From an uncultured Comamonas sp. (lineage in GTDB: Bacteria > Pseudomonadota > Gammaproteobacteria > Burkholderiales > Burkholderiaceae_C), in assembly GCA_902175065.1 (NCBI GenBank), contig CABIIJ010000058.1, positions 31,849 through 95,848 on the forward strand: a stretch of 64,000 bases of DNA, given 5' to 3'. The notes below the pieces were generated by a model, which saw only the letters and a list, made by a program, of their open reading frames with translations, did no database searches and was not told the origin of the DNA. Shown one piece after another: positions 1 through 10,547 of the stretch (position 1 is the stretch's first letter; the number at the start of each line of letters is the position of its first letter). The position numbers and the translations under genes are program-made.

Positions 1-2
1 TC

Positions 3-314
3 GTCATTGCCGAGCACGGCGGCGTGCTCGAAGGGCGCGTTGACCAGCTCCTGCGCCCCGGTGCCGACCCCAAAGCCCTGTGCGTGGAGTGCAAGGATGC
101 GCTGAAGAACCAGCCCATGGTCGGCCTGCCCATCATCCAGGGCGCGAAGAAAGCCGCTGACAAAGACGTGTGGGAGGGCGGCAAGATTCTCGACCCCGAA
201 AATGGCAAGTTCTACACCCTGCGCCTGACCCCCATCGACGGCGGCCAGAAGCTGGAGGTGCGCGGCTCCATCGGCCCCTTTGGCCGCACCCAGACCTGGG
301 TGCGTGTGCAGTAA
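3..314 (+). CDS. DUF2147-like protein, C-terminal part (5' end outside window)
   Basis: Open frame from the window edge to the stop at 314; motif ...GKILDPENGKFYTLRLTPIDGGQKLEVRGSIGPFGRTQTWVRV resembles DUF2147 C-termini. Confidence 0.75.
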   Translation, partial: VIAEHGGVLEGRVDQLLRPGADPKALCVECKDALKNQPMVGLPIIQGAKKAADKDVWEGGKILDPENGKFYTLRLTPIDGGQKLEVRGSIGPFGRTQTWVRVQ

Positions 315-333
315 TTTTTAGCAAAGAAGTCTT

Positions 334-2757
334 ATGTCCCGATTCAATGTGAAAAAAGTCGCCGTCCTCGGCGCGGGCGTGATGGGGGCGCAGATCGCCG
401 CCCATCTGGTGAACGTGAAAGTGCCCGTCATCCTGTTTGACCTGCCCGCCAAAGAAGGCGACAAAAACGGCATCGTCACCAAAGCCATTGCCAACCTGAA
501 AAAGCTCAAGCCCTCGCCCATTGGCGTGGCCGAAGATGCCGATTTGATTCAAGCGGCCAACTACGAAGAGCACCTGAAACTGCTCAAAGAATGCGACCTG
601 GTGATCGAGGCCATCGCCGAGCGCATGGACTGGAAGCTGGACCTCTACACCAAGATCGCCCCGTTTGTCGCCAAGCACGCCATCGTGGCCAGCAACACCT
701 CGGGCCTGTCCATCACCAAACTCAGTGAAGTGCTGCCCGAGGCGATCAAGCCGCGCTTTTGCGGCATTCACTTCTTCAACCCACCGCGCTACATGCCGCT
801 GGTGGAGCTGATTGCCACGCCCACCACCCAGCCCGTGGTGCTTGACCAGCTGGAAGCCTTCGTCACCAGCGGCCTGGGCAAAGGCGTGGTGCGGGCCAAA
901 GACACGCCCAACTTCATCGCCAACCGCATCGGCATTGCCGGCATGCTCTCCACCATGAAAGAGGTGGAAAACTTTGGCCTGACCTACGACGTGGTCGATG
1001 ACCTGACCGGCAAAAAACTGGGCCGCGCCAGCAGCGGCACCTTCCGCACCGCCGACGTGGTGGGCCTGGACACCATGGCCCACGTCATCAAGACGCTGCA
1101 AGACAACCTGAGTCTTGAAACCGACCCCTTCTACGGCAGCTTCGAGACGCCCGCCGTGCTGGCCAAGCTGATCGAGCTGGGCCACCTGGGCCAGAAGACC
1201 AAAAAAGGCTTCTTCAAGAAAGTGGGCCGCGACATCCTGCGCTTCGAGCTGGAGAGCGAAGACTACGTGCCCGGCGGCCAGAAAGCCGACGACGTGTACG
1301 CCCGGATGCTGAAAAAGCCCGCCGCCGAACGCCTGCAACTGCTGCGCAATGCCGAAGGCGCCCCCGGCCAGTTCCTGTGGGCCATTCTGCGCAACAGCTT
1401 CCACTACGCCGCGCTGCACCTGGGCACGATTGCCGACTCCGCCCGCGACGTGGACCAGGCCATGCGCTGGGGCTTCGGCATGAAGCAAGGCCCCTTCGAG
1501 CTGTGGCAGGAGGCCGGCTGGCTGCAAGTGGCCAGGATGGTGCAGGAAGACATCGACGCCGGCAAAGCCCTGTGCAACGCGCCCCTGCCCGCCTGGGTCT
1601 TCGAAGGCCCGGTGGCCGAGGCCGGCGGCGTGCATACCGCCCAGGGTTCGTGGAGCGCAGCCGAGCAGAAATTCGTCGCCCGCCGCGTGCTGCCCGTCTA
1701 CGAACGCCAGCTGTTCCCCGAGAAGCTGCTGGGCGAGGACAGCCTGCCCGACTGGAAAACCGCCGGTACCACGCTGTTTGAAAACAAAGCCCTGCGTGCC
1801 TGGACGCTGGACAAGGATGGCAGCCCCTTCGGTGGGCGGGTGCTGATCGCCAGCATCAAAAACAAAATGCACGCCATCAGCCCCGAAGTGATGGAAAGCC
1901 TGATGGAAGCCGTCGAGCTGGCCGAAAACGAATACCAGGGCATGGTCATCTGGTCGGGCGATGCGCCGTTCAGCGTCGGCGCGGACCTGGAAGCCACCAT
2001 GCCGGCCTTCGTGGTCGGCGGCGCGGATGCCATCGACAGCATCGAAGGCGAACTGCAAAACCTGATGATGCGCCTGCGCTACGCCCAGGTGCCCGTGGTG
2101 TCTGCCATCCACGGCATGGCCCTGGGCGGCGGCTGCGAGCTGGCCGTCTACAGCGCCCGCCGCGTGGCACACATGGAAAGCTACATCGGCCTGGTGGAAG
2201 TGGGCGTGGGCCTGATCCCCGGTGCGGGAGGCCTGACCTACATCGCCCGCCGCGCTGCCGAAAAAATGCAGCAAAGCACCAGCAAGGACATCCTGCCCTT
2301 CCTGACCGAAGGCTTCACCGCCGCCGCCATGGCCAAGGTGGGCACCAGTGCCATCGAATCGCGCAAGCTGGGCTATTTGCTCGATAGCGACATCATCGTG
2401 CCGCACAAGGACGAGGTGCTGTTTACCGCCATCAACGAGGCCAAGGCCCTGGCCGCCAGCGGCTGGCGGGCCCCCGTCAAGCGCCTGTTCCCCGTGGCCG
2501 GGCGCAGCGGCATTGCCACCATCCAAGCGCAACTGGTGAACATGCGCGACGGCGGCTTCATCAGCGCCTACGACTTCAAGATCGCCCGCATGATTGCCGA
2601 AGTGGTCTGCGGCGGCGAGGTGGACGGCGGCACCCTGGTGACCGAGGAGTACCTGCTGGCGCTGGAGCGCAAAGCCTTCTGCCACCTGATCGGCCAGCCC
2701 AAGACGCACGAGCGCATCCTGGGGATGCTCAACACCGGCAAGCCTGTGCGCAACTAA
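334..2757 (+). CDS. 3-hydroxyacyl-CoA dehydrogenase / enoyl-CoA hydratase fusion (FadN-like domain order)
   Basis: 807 aa; N-terminal Rossmann VAVLGAGVMGAQIAAHL, HFFNPPRYMPLVE; C-terminal crotonase region HGMALGGGCELA. Confidence 0.93.
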   Translation: MSRFNVKKVAVLGAGVMGAQIAAHLVNVKVPVILFDLPAKEGDKNGIVTKAIANLKKLKPSPIGVAEDADLIQAANYEEHLKLLKECDLVIEAIAERMDWKLDLYTKIAPFVAKHAIVASNTSGLSITKLSEVLPEAIKPRFCGIHFFNPPRYMPLVELIATPTTQPVVLDQLEAFVTSGLGKGVVRAKDTPNFIANRIGIAGMLSTMKEVENFGLTYDVVDDLTGKKLGRASSGTFRTADVVGLDTMAHVIKTLQDNLSLETDPFYGSFETPAVLAKLIELGHLGQKTKKGFFKKVGRDILRFELESEDYVPGGQKADDVYARMLKKPAAERLQLLRNAEGAPGQFLWAILRNSFHYAALHLGTIADSARDVDQAMRWGFGMKQGPFELWQEAGWLQVARMVQEDIDAGKALCNAPLPAWVFEGPVAEAGGVHTAQGSWSAAEQKFVARRVLPVYERQLFPEKLLGEDSLPDWKTAGTTLFENKALRAWTLDKDGSPFGGRVLIASIKNKMHAISPEVMESLMEAVELAENEYQGMVIWSGDAPFSVGADLEATMPAFVVGGADAIDSIEGELQNLMMRLRYAQVPVVSAIHGMALGGGCELAVYSARRVAHMESYIGLVEVGVGLIPGAGGLTYIARRAAEKMQQSTSKDILPFLTEGFTAAAMAKVGTSAIESRKLGYLLDSDIIVPHKDEVLFTAINEAKALAASGWRAPVKRLFPVAGRSGIATIQAQLVNMRDGGFISAYDFKIARMIAEVVCGGEVDGGTLVTEEYLLALERKAFCHLIGQPKTHERILGMLNTGKPVRN

Positions 2758-2779
2758 TGCGGCAAGGAGAAAAATCACC

Positions 2780-3973
2780 ATGAAACAAGTTCAAGAAGCC
2801 TACATCGTTGCCGCCACGCGCACGCCCATCGGGCGCTCCGGGCGCGGCTATTTCAAAAACACCCGCCCGGACGACCTGCTGCTGGCCGCCGTGCGCGGCG
2901 CCATGGCCCAGGTGCCCACGCTCGACCCCAAGGCGATCGAGGACAGCATCGTCGGCTGCTCCTTCCCCGAAGGCGAACAGGGCATGAACATGGCGCGTAT
3001 CGTCATGGGCCTGGCCTTCCCCCACCCCGTGGGCGGCGTGACGGTGAACCGTTTCTGCGCCTCGGGCATCACCGCCATCCAGATGGCCGCCGACCGCATC
3101 CGCGTGGGCGAGGCCGACGTGCTGATCGCCGGCGGTGCCGAATCCATGAGCATGGTGCCCATGGGCGGCAACAAACCCTCCTTCAACCCGGCCGTCTTCG
3201 CCCGCGATGAAGACGTGGGCATTGCCTACGGCATGGGCCTGACGGCGGAAAAAGTCGCCCAGCAGTGGAAAGTCAGCCGCGAGGCGCAGGACGCCTTTGC
3301 GCTGGAATCGCACCTGCGGGCCATCAAGGCCCAGCAGGCCGGCGAGTTCGCCGACGAAATCACGCCGTTTGAAATCATCGACCGCAGCCCTAACCTGGCC
3401 ACCGGCGAAGTGATCGAAAAGCGCCGCACCGTCAGCCTGGACGAAGGCCCGCGCCCCGACACCTCGCTGGAAGGCCTGGCCAAGCTGCGCCCGGTGTTTG
3501 CCGCACGCGGCAGCGTCACCGCCGGCAACAGCTCGCAGACCAGCGACGGCGCCGGTGCCTTGATCCTGGCCAGCGAAAAAGCAGTGAAGCAGTTCGGCCT
3601 CACGCCCCTGGCGCGTTTCGTCAGCTACGCCGCGCGGGGTGTGCCGCCGGAAATCATGGGCATCGGCCCCATCGAAGCCATTCCCGCCGCGCTGCGCTAC
3701 GCCGGTTTGAAGAGCGACGACATCGGCTGGTACGAGCTGAACGAAGCCTTCGCCGCCCAGTCGCTGGCCGTCGTCAACACCCTGGGCCTGAACCCGGCCA
3801 ATGTGAACCCCATGGGCGGCGCGATCGCCCTGGGCCACCCGCTGGGCGCGACCGGTGCCATCCGTGCCGCCCCCCCCATCCACGCCCTGCGCCGCCACAA
3901 GCGCAAGTACGGCATGGTGACGATGTGCATCGGCACCGGCCAGGGCGCTGCCGGAATTTTCGAAGCGCTGTAA
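2780..3973 (+). CDS. acetyl-CoA C-acyltransferase (thiolase)
   Basis: 397 aa; NRFCASGITAIQMAADRI, GGAIALGHPLGATGA, CIGTGQGAAGIFE. Confidence 0.95.
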   Translation: MKQVQEAYIVAATRTPIGRSGRGYFKNTRPDDLLLAAVRGAMAQVPTLDPKAIEDSIVGCSFPEGEQGMNMARIVMGLAFPHPVGGVTVNRFCASGITAIQMAADRIRVGEADVLIAGGAESMSMVPMGGNKPSFNPAVFARDEDVGIAYGMGLTAEKVAQQWKVSREAQDAFALESHLRAIKAQQAGEFADEITPFEIIDRSPNLATGEVIEKRRTVSLDEGPRPDTSLEGLAKLRPVFAARGSVTAGNSSQTSDGAGALILASEKAVKQFGLTPLARFVSYAARGVPPEIMGIGPIEAIPAALRYAGLKSDDIGWYELNEAFAAQSLAVVNTLGLNPANVNPMGGAIALGHPLGATGAIRAAPPIHALRRHKRKYGMVTMCIGTGQGAAGIFEAL

Positions 3974-4009
3974 ACCGCGCCCTGTATAGCATTCAAGTTC
4001 ATTGCGTTT

Positions 4010-4042
4010 ACCCGCCTGCGGCTTGCCCTGGCGGGTTTTTTT
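4010..4042 (+). terminator. Intrinsic terminator downstream of thiolase
   Basis: ACCCGCC...GGCGGGT stem followed by a T run. Confidence 0.75.
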
Positions 4043-4063
4043 ACGAAGAAGGTTCACTCCTTT

Positions 4064-4153
4064 AAAAAGAGCTTTTACCGCTTGTATTCATTAGATTTCA
4101 GATATTTTTGTATCTGAAACCCTTTAAATTCATGCGGTAGCAGCTATTCTTAA
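4064..4153. repeat. Intergenic palindromic repeat, copy 1
   Basis: AGCTTTTACCGC...GCGGTAGCAGCT outer arms; TTTCAGATAT...GTATCTGAAA inner arms. Confidence 0.75.
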
Positions 4154-4180
4154 AGAAATTTTTCACCCCAAGGAATAGCG

Positions 4181-5008
4181 ATGACCCAGCAACACCCCCT
4201 GGACGCCATGCTGCACCTTCAGCCCCAGGCCGATGGCAGCTTTGTCGCCCACACCCATGCGGGCTACGCCAACATGGTCGGCCCTTACGGCGGTGCCACC
4301 GCCGCGCTGCTGCTGCACAGCGTATTGCAGCACCCCGACTGCCTGGGGGAGCCGCTGTCGCTCACGGTCAATTTCGCTGGCCCGGTGGGGGATGGCGCCA
4401 TGCACATCGTGCCCCGCGCCGTGCGCACCAACCGCACCACGCAGCACTGGGTGGTGGAGCTGCGCCAGACCGATGCCCAAACCGGGGTGCAAGTCGTCGC
4501 CACCACCGCCTCCGTGGTCACTGCCGTGCGCCGGGAAACGTTCAGCGCCGAAGCCATCGACGCCCCCACCGTGCCCCCCGCAGCCGATTGCCCCCGCTTT
4601 GACGTACGCCGCGCCATGACCTGGCTCCAGCGCTACGACTGGCGCATCGTCAGCGGCGGCCTGCCCACCGTGTGGGACGACAGCCCGCACCCCACGCAAA
4701 GCCGCCTGTGGATACGTGACGAACCCGCCCGGCCGCTGGACTTTGCAAGCCTGGCCGCGCTGTGCGATGTATTCTTCCCGCGCATCTGGCTGCGCCGGGC
4801 GCGGATTGTTCCGGTAGGCACGGTATCGCTGACCATCTACTTTCACGCCGACCGCGCCCAACTCGCCGCCCAGGGCAGCGCCCATGTGCTGGCCCAGGCC
4901 GATGCCCAGGCACTGCGCAACGGTTTTTTCGACCAGACCGCCCAGGTCTGGGACACCCAGGGCCACTTGCTGGCCACCAGCCACCAAATCGTTTACTACA
5001 AGGAATAA
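4181..5008 (+). CDS. Acyl-CoA thioesterase family protein (TesB-like, double hotdog)
   Basis: 275 aa; ANMVGPYGGATAALLLHSVLQHPDCLGEPLSLTVNFAGPV and C-terminal LATSHQIVYYKE typical of TesB-like thioesterases. Confidence 0.8.
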   Translation: MTQQHPLDAMLHLQPQADGSFVAHTHAGYANMVGPYGGATAALLLHSVLQHPDCLGEPLSLTVNFAGPVGDGAMHIVPRAVRTNRTTQHWVVELRQTDAQTGVQVVATTASVVTAVRRETFSAEAIDAPTVPPAADCPRFDVRRAMTWLQRYDWRIVSGGLPTVWDDSPHPTQSRLWIRDEPARPLDFASLAALCDVFFPRIWLRRARIVPVGTVSLTIYFHADRAQLAAQGSAHVLAQADAQALRNGFFDQTAQVWDTQGHLLATSHQIVYYKE

Positions 5009-5011
5009 ACC

Positions 5012-5779
5012 ATGTCCCAAGACCTGCTCGTCCACACCGAAGCCGGTGTCACCACCATCACTTTCAACCGCGTGGAGAAGAAAAACTCCTTCACCGAAGC
5101 CATGTACGCCCAGCTCACCCAGACGCTGGCCCAGGCCGATGCCGACACTGCCACGCGGGTGCTGGTGTTCCAGGGCGATGTGGCCGTGTTCAGCGCCGGG
5201 AACGACATTGGGGATTTCTTGAACAACCCGCCGGCCAGCGAAGATGCGCCGGTGTTCCAGTTCCTGCGTGCCCTGGTCGGCTTCAGCAAACCCATGCTGG
5301 CGGCCGTCTGCGGCCCGGCAGTGGGCATCGGCACCACCCTGCTGCTGCACTGCGATCTGGTCTACGCGGGCGACAACGCGGCTTTTTCCCTGCCCTTCGT
5401 GAACCTGGGCCTGTGCCCGGAAGCCGCCTCCAGCCTGCTGCTGCCGCAAATGCTGGGCTACCACCGCGCTGCCGAAGCGCTGCTGCTGGGCGAACCCTTC
5501 ATGGCCGAAGCGGCCCTGGAAGTCGGCCTGGTCAACCGCGTGCTGCCGCCCACCGAATGCAACGCCTACGCCCAGGCGCAGGCGCGAAAGCTGGCCGCCA
5601 AGCCCCTGGCATCCCTGGTGGCGACCAAGCGCCTGATGAAGCAAAGCCAGCAGCCCGCCCTGCTGGAACGCATCAGCCAGGAAGGCCAGACCTTCGGCCA
5701 GCTCCTGCGCGGCCCGGCGGCAAAGGAAGCGTTCTCGGCGTTCATGGAGAAGCGTCGTCCTGACTTCAGCGGTTGCTGA
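5012..5779 (+). CDS. Enoyl-CoA hydratase/isomerase family protein
   Basis: 255 aa crotonase fold; FSAGNDIGDFL, AVCGPAVGIGTTLLLHCDLVYA. Confidence 0.9.
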   Translation: MSQDLLVHTEAGVTTITFNRVEKKNSFTEAMYAQLTQTLAQADADTATRVLVFQGDVAVFSAGNDIGDFLNNPPASEDAPVFQFLRALVGFSKPMLAAVCGPAVGIGTTLLLHCDLVYAGDNAAFSLPFVNLGLCPEAASSLLLPQMLGYHRAAEALLLGEPFMAEAALEVGLVNRVLPPTECNAYAQAQARKLAAKPLASLVATKRLMKQSQQPALLERISQEGQTFGQLLRGPAAKEAFSAFMEKRRPDFSGC

Positions 5780-5923
5780 ACGTCCCGGCCCGAAAGAGAC
5801 AAACAGATACGGCAGCGACGCGGCGGCAGCCGTTAGCATCCCCCCATGCTGCCGCTGTCCGTCCTCCGGCTGGCCCCGCGCCAACATCCGGCAGCCAACC
5901 CATCTGATAAAGGGCTGCCATCC

Positions 5924-7546
5924 ATGCCATCGTCACCTTTCCTGCATTCCGCCCTGGCGCTGGCCGCCCTGGCGGTCATCGCGCCCGCTGCCGGGGCGCA
6001 AGGCGCTGCCAGCGCCACGTCCACCATTGCCGCCGTCACGCTGTACCCCGGCAGCGCGACGGTGGAGCGCGTGCTGCGCGTCCCGGCAGGCAGTACGCAG
6101 GCGCTGTTTGCCTGCCTGCCCGCACAGCTCGATGCCCGCAGCCTGCAAGTGCGCAGCGTCGGCAGCGTGCGCATTGGCGAAGTGAACGTGCAGACGGTGG
6201 AACGCCGCATCGCCACCGGCTGCGCCGACGCGCTGGACAGCCGCATCCGCAGCGCCGAGGACGATCTGGCCCGCGCCCAGGCCGAAGTGCAGGCGCTGGA
6301 GCTGGCACAGACCTGGCTGAACACCCAGGCCGGCACGCCCGCCGCCAAGGACGGTGCGGCCAGCGCCCAGATCGGCGCAAAGGCCGATGCGCTGCGCCGC
6401 TCCGCGCTCAACACCCTCACGCAATTGCACCAGGCCCAGCGCACGCTGGAAGAACGCCAACGCGTCCTGGAGCGCGTGCAGGCCGAGCAAGGCAGCGTGC
6501 AGGCCGCCGAGGTGGCCGTGGTGCGCATCACCCTGGCAACGCAAACCGATGCCGACGTGCGCCTGACCTACCAGGTGCGCGGCCCGAGCTGGTCGCCCAG
6601 CTACCGTGCCCGCCTGGACAGCAGCAGCGCCAAGGTGACGCTGGAGCGTCTCGCCCTGGTCGCCCAGACCACGGGCGAGGACTGGCGCGGCGTGGCGCTG
6701 ACCCTGTCCACCGGCCAACCGTTAACAGCGACCCAAGGCCCGCTGCCGCGCCCCTGGACGCTGGATGTACCGCCACCCGAGCCGCCCCAACGGCCCCAGG
6801 CCGAGATGGCCGTGGCCGCCATGGGTGCCGATGCCATGCCCGCCCCGGCGGCCCCCATGCTCAAGGCCATGCGCAGCGCCCCGGCACCGCTGCCCAGCTT
6901 CGAGCCGGTGGCCACGCAAGGCGCTTACGCCACCCAGTTCGCCCTGCCGCAACGGGTGACGGTGCCTTCGGGCGGGGAACGCGTCACCCTGGCCCTGGGG
7001 GCGGAAAACCTGCCCGTCACCCTGCTGGCCCGCACCGCCCCGGCGCTGGAGCCGCACGCCTGGCTGATCGCGCAGCTGCCCCCATTGACCGGCGACTGGC
7101 CCGCCGGCCCGATTGCCCTGGAGCGCGACAACGCCACCGTCGGCCAGGGCCGGTTCGACCCGCAGGCCAGCGATTTCGAGCGCCTGGGCCTGTCCTTTGG
7201 CCGCGATGACCGCATCGTCGTGCGCAGCGAACCGGTGCAGGAATTGACCAGCACCGCCGGTTTCATGAGCGGGCGCAGCGAGCGCAGCATCGAGCGCCGC
7301 TTTACCGTGGAGAATCGCCACCCCCGGGCCATCACCGTGCAGGTGCTGGATGCCGCGCCGGTGACGCAGAACGCCGCCATCCGCGTGCAGTCCGGCTACA
7401 CCCCGCAGCCCGCCGATACGGCCTGGGGCGGGCAGCCCGGCCTGGTGCTATGGCAAAAGGAGCTGGCTGCGCAGGCCAGCAGTGCCTTTACGGCCAAACA
7501 CACCATCAGCCACGACAAGGACGTGACGGTGCGCGAACGGCATTGA
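5924..7546 (+). CDS. DUF4139 domain-containing protein (mucoidy inhibitor A-like)
   Basis: Signal peptide from M at 5924; coiled-coil then YQVRGPSWSPSYRARLDSSSAKVTLERLALVAQTTGEDW typical of the DUF4139/MuiA family. Confidence 0.8.
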   Translation: MPSSPFLHSALALAALAVIAPAAGAQGAASATSTIAAVTLYPGSATVERVLRVPAGSTQALFACLPAQLDARSLQVRSVGSVRIGEVNVQTVERRIATGCADALDSRIRSAEDDLARAQAEVQALELAQTWLNTQAGTPAAKDGAASAQIGAKADALRRSALNTLTQLHQAQRTLEERQRVLERVQAEQGSVQAAEVAVVRITLATQTDADVRLTYQVRGPSWSPSYRARLDSSSAKVTLERLALVAQTTGEDWRGVALTLSTGQPLTATQGPLPRPWTLDVPPPEPPQRPQAEMAVAAMGADAMPAPAAPMLKAMRSAPAPLPSFEPVATQGAYATQFALPQRVTVPSGGERVTLALGAENLPVTLLARTAPALEPHAWLIAQLPPLTGDWPAGPIALERDNATVGQGRFDPQASDFERLGLSFGRDDRIVVRSEPVQELTSTAGFMSGRSERSIERRFTVENRHPRAITVQVLDAAPVTQNAAIRVQSGYTPQPADTAWGGQPGLVLWQKELAAQASSAFTAKHTISHDKDVTVRERH

Positions 7547-7565
7547 CCAACGCAGCCTCAGACCG

Positions 7566-7976
7566 TCAAACCGCCTGCGCCACCGGGCGCGGGCGGCCTT
7601 CTTCGTCGATCGCCACATAGGTGAGCACCGCGTGCGCCACCTGCACGTAGGCGTTCTGCGTGGCCAGCCGCTGGGCCAGCACCTGCACTTCCACCGTGAC
7701 CGAGGTGGTGCCCACGCGGCCGATCCTGGCGTAGAACGACAGCAGATCGCCCACGCGCACGGGCTGGGTGAACAGAAACTCCTTCACCGCCACCGTCGCC
7801 ATGCGCCCCTGGCTCAGGCGCATGGGCAGGATGCAGCCTGCCAGATCGACCTGCGACATCAGCCAGCCGCCAAAAATATCGCCATTGGCATTGCAGTCGG
7901 CCGGCATGGGGATGACCTTGAGCACCAGTTCCTGATCGGCAGGCGGCGCTTGCAGGGTGAATTTCTCAGTATTCAT
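7566..7976 (-). CDS. Acyl-CoA thioesterase (hotdog, YciA-like)
   Basis: MPADCNANGDIFGGWLMSQVDLAG and VKEFLFTQPVRVGDLLSFYA. Confidence 0.88.
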   Translation of the reverse strand: MNTEKFTLQAPPADQELVLKVIPMPADCNANGDIFGGWLMSQVDLAGCILPMRLSQGRMATVAVKEFLFTQPVRVGDLLSFYARIGRVGTTSVTVEVQVLAQRLATQNAYVQVAHAVLTYVAIDEEGRPRPVAQAV

Positions 7977-8018
7977 GGGGGACAATTCCTTCAATGTTGA
8001 AGCTGCAAATTCTCCCCC

Positions 8019-9824
8019 ATGCGCCCCACTGCTGAACCGAGCCAGGACTCTGCCCGCCCCGGCGACTGGCGCACCCTCGCCCGCCTGCTGCCCTACCTGT
8101 GGCAATACAAATGGCGCGTGCTGATCGCCATCGCCTGCATGGTCGCCGCCAAAAGCGCCAACGTCGGCGTGCCCTTGGTCCTGAAACGCCTGGTGGACGC
8201 GATGGACGTGCCTGCCGCCAGCCCCCAGGCGCTGCTGGTGGTGCCCGTGGGGCTGCTGCTGGCCTACGGGGCGCTGCGCTTTGCCAATTCATTGTTCAAT
8301 GAGCTGCGCGAATTCGTCTTTGCCAAGGCCACGCACGGCGCGGCGCGGTCGATTGCGCTGTCCACCTTCCGGCACCTGCACGCCCTGAGCCTGCGCTTTC
8401 ACCTGGAGCGCCAGACCGGCGGCATGACCCGCGACATCGAGCGCGGCGTGCGCGGCATCGAATCGCTGGTGTCGTTCGCCTTCTTCAACATCGTCGCCAC
8501 GCTGATCGAGGTGCTGCTGGTGCTCTCCGTGCTGGGGCACAAGCTGGACATCGGCTTTGCCCTCATCACCCTGACGGCGCTGGTGGCCTACGTGGCCTTT
8601 ACCGTGGTGGTGACGGAATGGCGTATCCAGTTCCGCCGCCAGGCCAACCAGTTCGACTCTGCCGCGCACACCAAGGCGGTCGATTCCCTGCTCAACTACG
8701 AAACCGTCAAATACTTCAACAACGAAGCCTTCGAGGCCCAGCGCTACGACACCAGCCTGGAGCAGTTGCGCCGCGCCCAGCTCAAGAGCCGCAGCAGCCT
8801 GTCGCTGCTCAACGGCGGGCAGCAACTCATCATCGCCGTGGCCCTGGTGGCCATGCTGTGGCGGGCCACGCAGGGGGTGGCGGACGGGGCGCTCACCCTG
8901 GGCGATCTGGTCATGGTCAATGCCTTCATGCTGCAGATCTACATGCCGCTCAATTTCCTGGGCGTGATCTACCGCGAGATCAAGCAGAACCTGACCGACC
9001 TGGACAAGATGTTCACCCTCATGGACAAGCAGCAGGAGGTGCAGGACGCCCCCGGCGCCAGCGCCCTGGCCGGGCTAGACGCGCCCACGGTACGCTTTGA
9101 CAACGTCCACTTCGCTTACGAAGCCGAGCGCCCCATCCTGCACGGCATCGACCTGGAGATACCGGCGGGCAAGACCGTTGCCGTCGTCGGCCCCTCCGGC
9201 GCGGGCAAATCGACCCTGAGCCGCCTGCTCTACCGCTTCTACGACATCCAGCAGGGCCGCATCACCATCGCCGGGCAGGACATCCGCGCCGTCACCCAGC
9301 AATCGCTGCGCCGCGCCATCGGCATCGTGCCGCAGGACACGGTGCTGTTCAACGACACCATCGCCTTCAACATCGCCTACGGCAGGCCGGACGCCAGCCA
9401 GTCAGAAATCGAAGCCGCAGCCCGCGCCGCCCGCATCCACGACTTCATCGCCGCCCAGCCCAGGGGCTACGCCACCACCGTGGGCGAACGCGGCCTGAAA
9501 CTCTCCGGCGGCGAAAAGCAGCGCGTGGCCATTGCCCGCACGCTGCTGAAAAACCCGCCGATCTTGATCTTCGACGAAGCCACCAGCGCCCTCGACTCGG
9601 CCAACGAACGGGCCATCCAGAACGAGTTGCGCCAGGCCGCGCAGGGCAAGACCACGCTGGTGATTGCGCACCGCCTGTCCACCGTCGTCGATGCCCACGA
9701 AATCATCGTGCTGGAAGCAGGCCGCATCGCCGAACGCGGCAGCCACGCGCAGTTGCTGGCCCAGGGCGGGCGCTACGCCAGCATGTGGGCGCTGCAGCAG
9801 CAAAACGGCGCAGCCACCGCCTGA
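8019..9824 (+). CDS. ABC transporter ATP-binding/permease protein (ATM1/HMT-type exporter)
   Basis: 601 aa; membrane domain then Walker A GPSGAGKST, signature LSGGEKQR, Walker B ILIFDEATSALD. Confidence 0.93.
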   Translation: MRPTAEPSQDSARPGDWRTLARLLPYLWQYKWRVLIAIACMVAAKSANVGVPLVLKRLVDAMDVPAASPQALLVVPVGLLLAYGALRFANSLFNELREFVFAKATHGAARSIALSTFRHLHALSLRFHLERQTGGMTRDIERGVRGIESLVSFAFFNIVATLIEVLLVLSVLGHKLDIGFALITLTALVAYVAFTVVVTEWRIQFRRQANQFDSAAHTKAVDSLLNYETVKYFNNEAFEAQRYDTSLEQLRRAQLKSRSSLSLLNGGQQLIIAVALVAMLWRATQGVADGALTLGDLVMVNAFMLQIYMPLNFLGVIYREIKQNLTDLDKMFTLMDKQQEVQDAPGASALAGLDAPTVRFDNVHFAYEAERPILHGIDLEIPAGKTVAVVGPSGAGKSTLSRLLYRFYDIQQGRITIAGQDIRAVTQQSLRRAIGIVPQDTVLFNDTIAFNIAYGRPDASQSEIEAAARAARIHDFIAAQPRGYATTVGERGLKLSGGEKQRVAIARTLLKNPPILIFDEATSALDSANERAIQNELRQAAQGKTTLVIAHRLSTVVDAHEIIVLEAGRIAERGSHAQLLAQGGRYASMWALQQQNGAATA

Positions 9825-9829
9825 CTAAA

Positions 9830-10381
9830 TTACCCGGCGGCGGCAGGCGTGGCGGCAACCGGTGCGGGGGCACTGTGCAGGCTGGCCTTGAGCCGGGGCT
9901 TGCCGTCCGTGCCCACGGCAATTTCGCCGGAGAGCTGGCCGCCCTCCTCGATCACCAGCTTGCCGTAGCGGATCTTGCCGCTGACGCGGCCCGTGCCAAA
10001 AATCACCAGCTTGTCGCGCACGGTCAGGTCGCCGTCGAAACTGCCGTAAATCTCGGCAATGTCGATCTCCACCGCGCCACGGAAGGCCCCCTGCTCGGCA
10101 ATGTGGATGACGCGCGAGTCCATCGTGGCCTCGACCGTCCCCTCCACCACCAGGGTGTCGCAATCGGTGATCTCCACGCCCTTGAGCTTGATGTTCGGCC
10201 CCACGGTGAGCTTGCTGCCCCCTTCCGGGGCACTGCCCTGCACGGGAGCGCTGGCCGGGCTGTACGCCACCCCTGTCGGGCGTTGCGGGGCGCTGGCCAA
10301 CGGACTGCTGCCCACACTCGGGCTGCGCGGCTGCAGAGGCTCGGGTTCGCGCTTGCTGAAAAACGGGGGGGATACGGCCAT
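9830..10381 (-). CDS. Bactofilin family cytoskeletal protein
   Basis: Repetitive beta-helix (GTVEATMDSRVIHIAEQGAFRGAVEIDIAEIYGSFDGDLTVRDKLVIFGTGRVSGKIRYGKLVIEEGGQLSGEI); start M at 10381. Confidence 0.9.
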   Translation of the reverse strand: MAVSPPFFSKREPEPLQPRSPSVGSSPLASAPQRPTGVAYSPASAPVQGSAPEGGSKLTVGPNIKLKGVEITDCDTLVVEGTVEATMDSRVIHIAEQGAFRGAVEIDIAEIYGSFDGDLTVRDKLVIFGTGRVSGKIRYGKLVIEEGGQLSGEIAVGTDGKPRLKASLHSAPAPVAATPAAAG

Positions 10382-10547
10382 GGGGGAAACTCCTTTGCAA
10401 AAACCCACGGATGCTAGGAGCACCCCGCGCTAACAACTGCTACCGCAAGGCAAGAGGGGTAACCAAAGCGCTCATTGCTTGCACGCGCTTGCAGGCTTTG
10501 CGGTTGCATACACGCCGGGCAGGCCTACCGGGCTGCGGGCATCAAAT

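Noticed and set aside
133-2781. 882 aa antisense ORF over the FadN-like gene
   Set aside because: Same GC-bias artefact; composition is His/Gly/Gln-rich and the sense strand is clearly a known enzyme.
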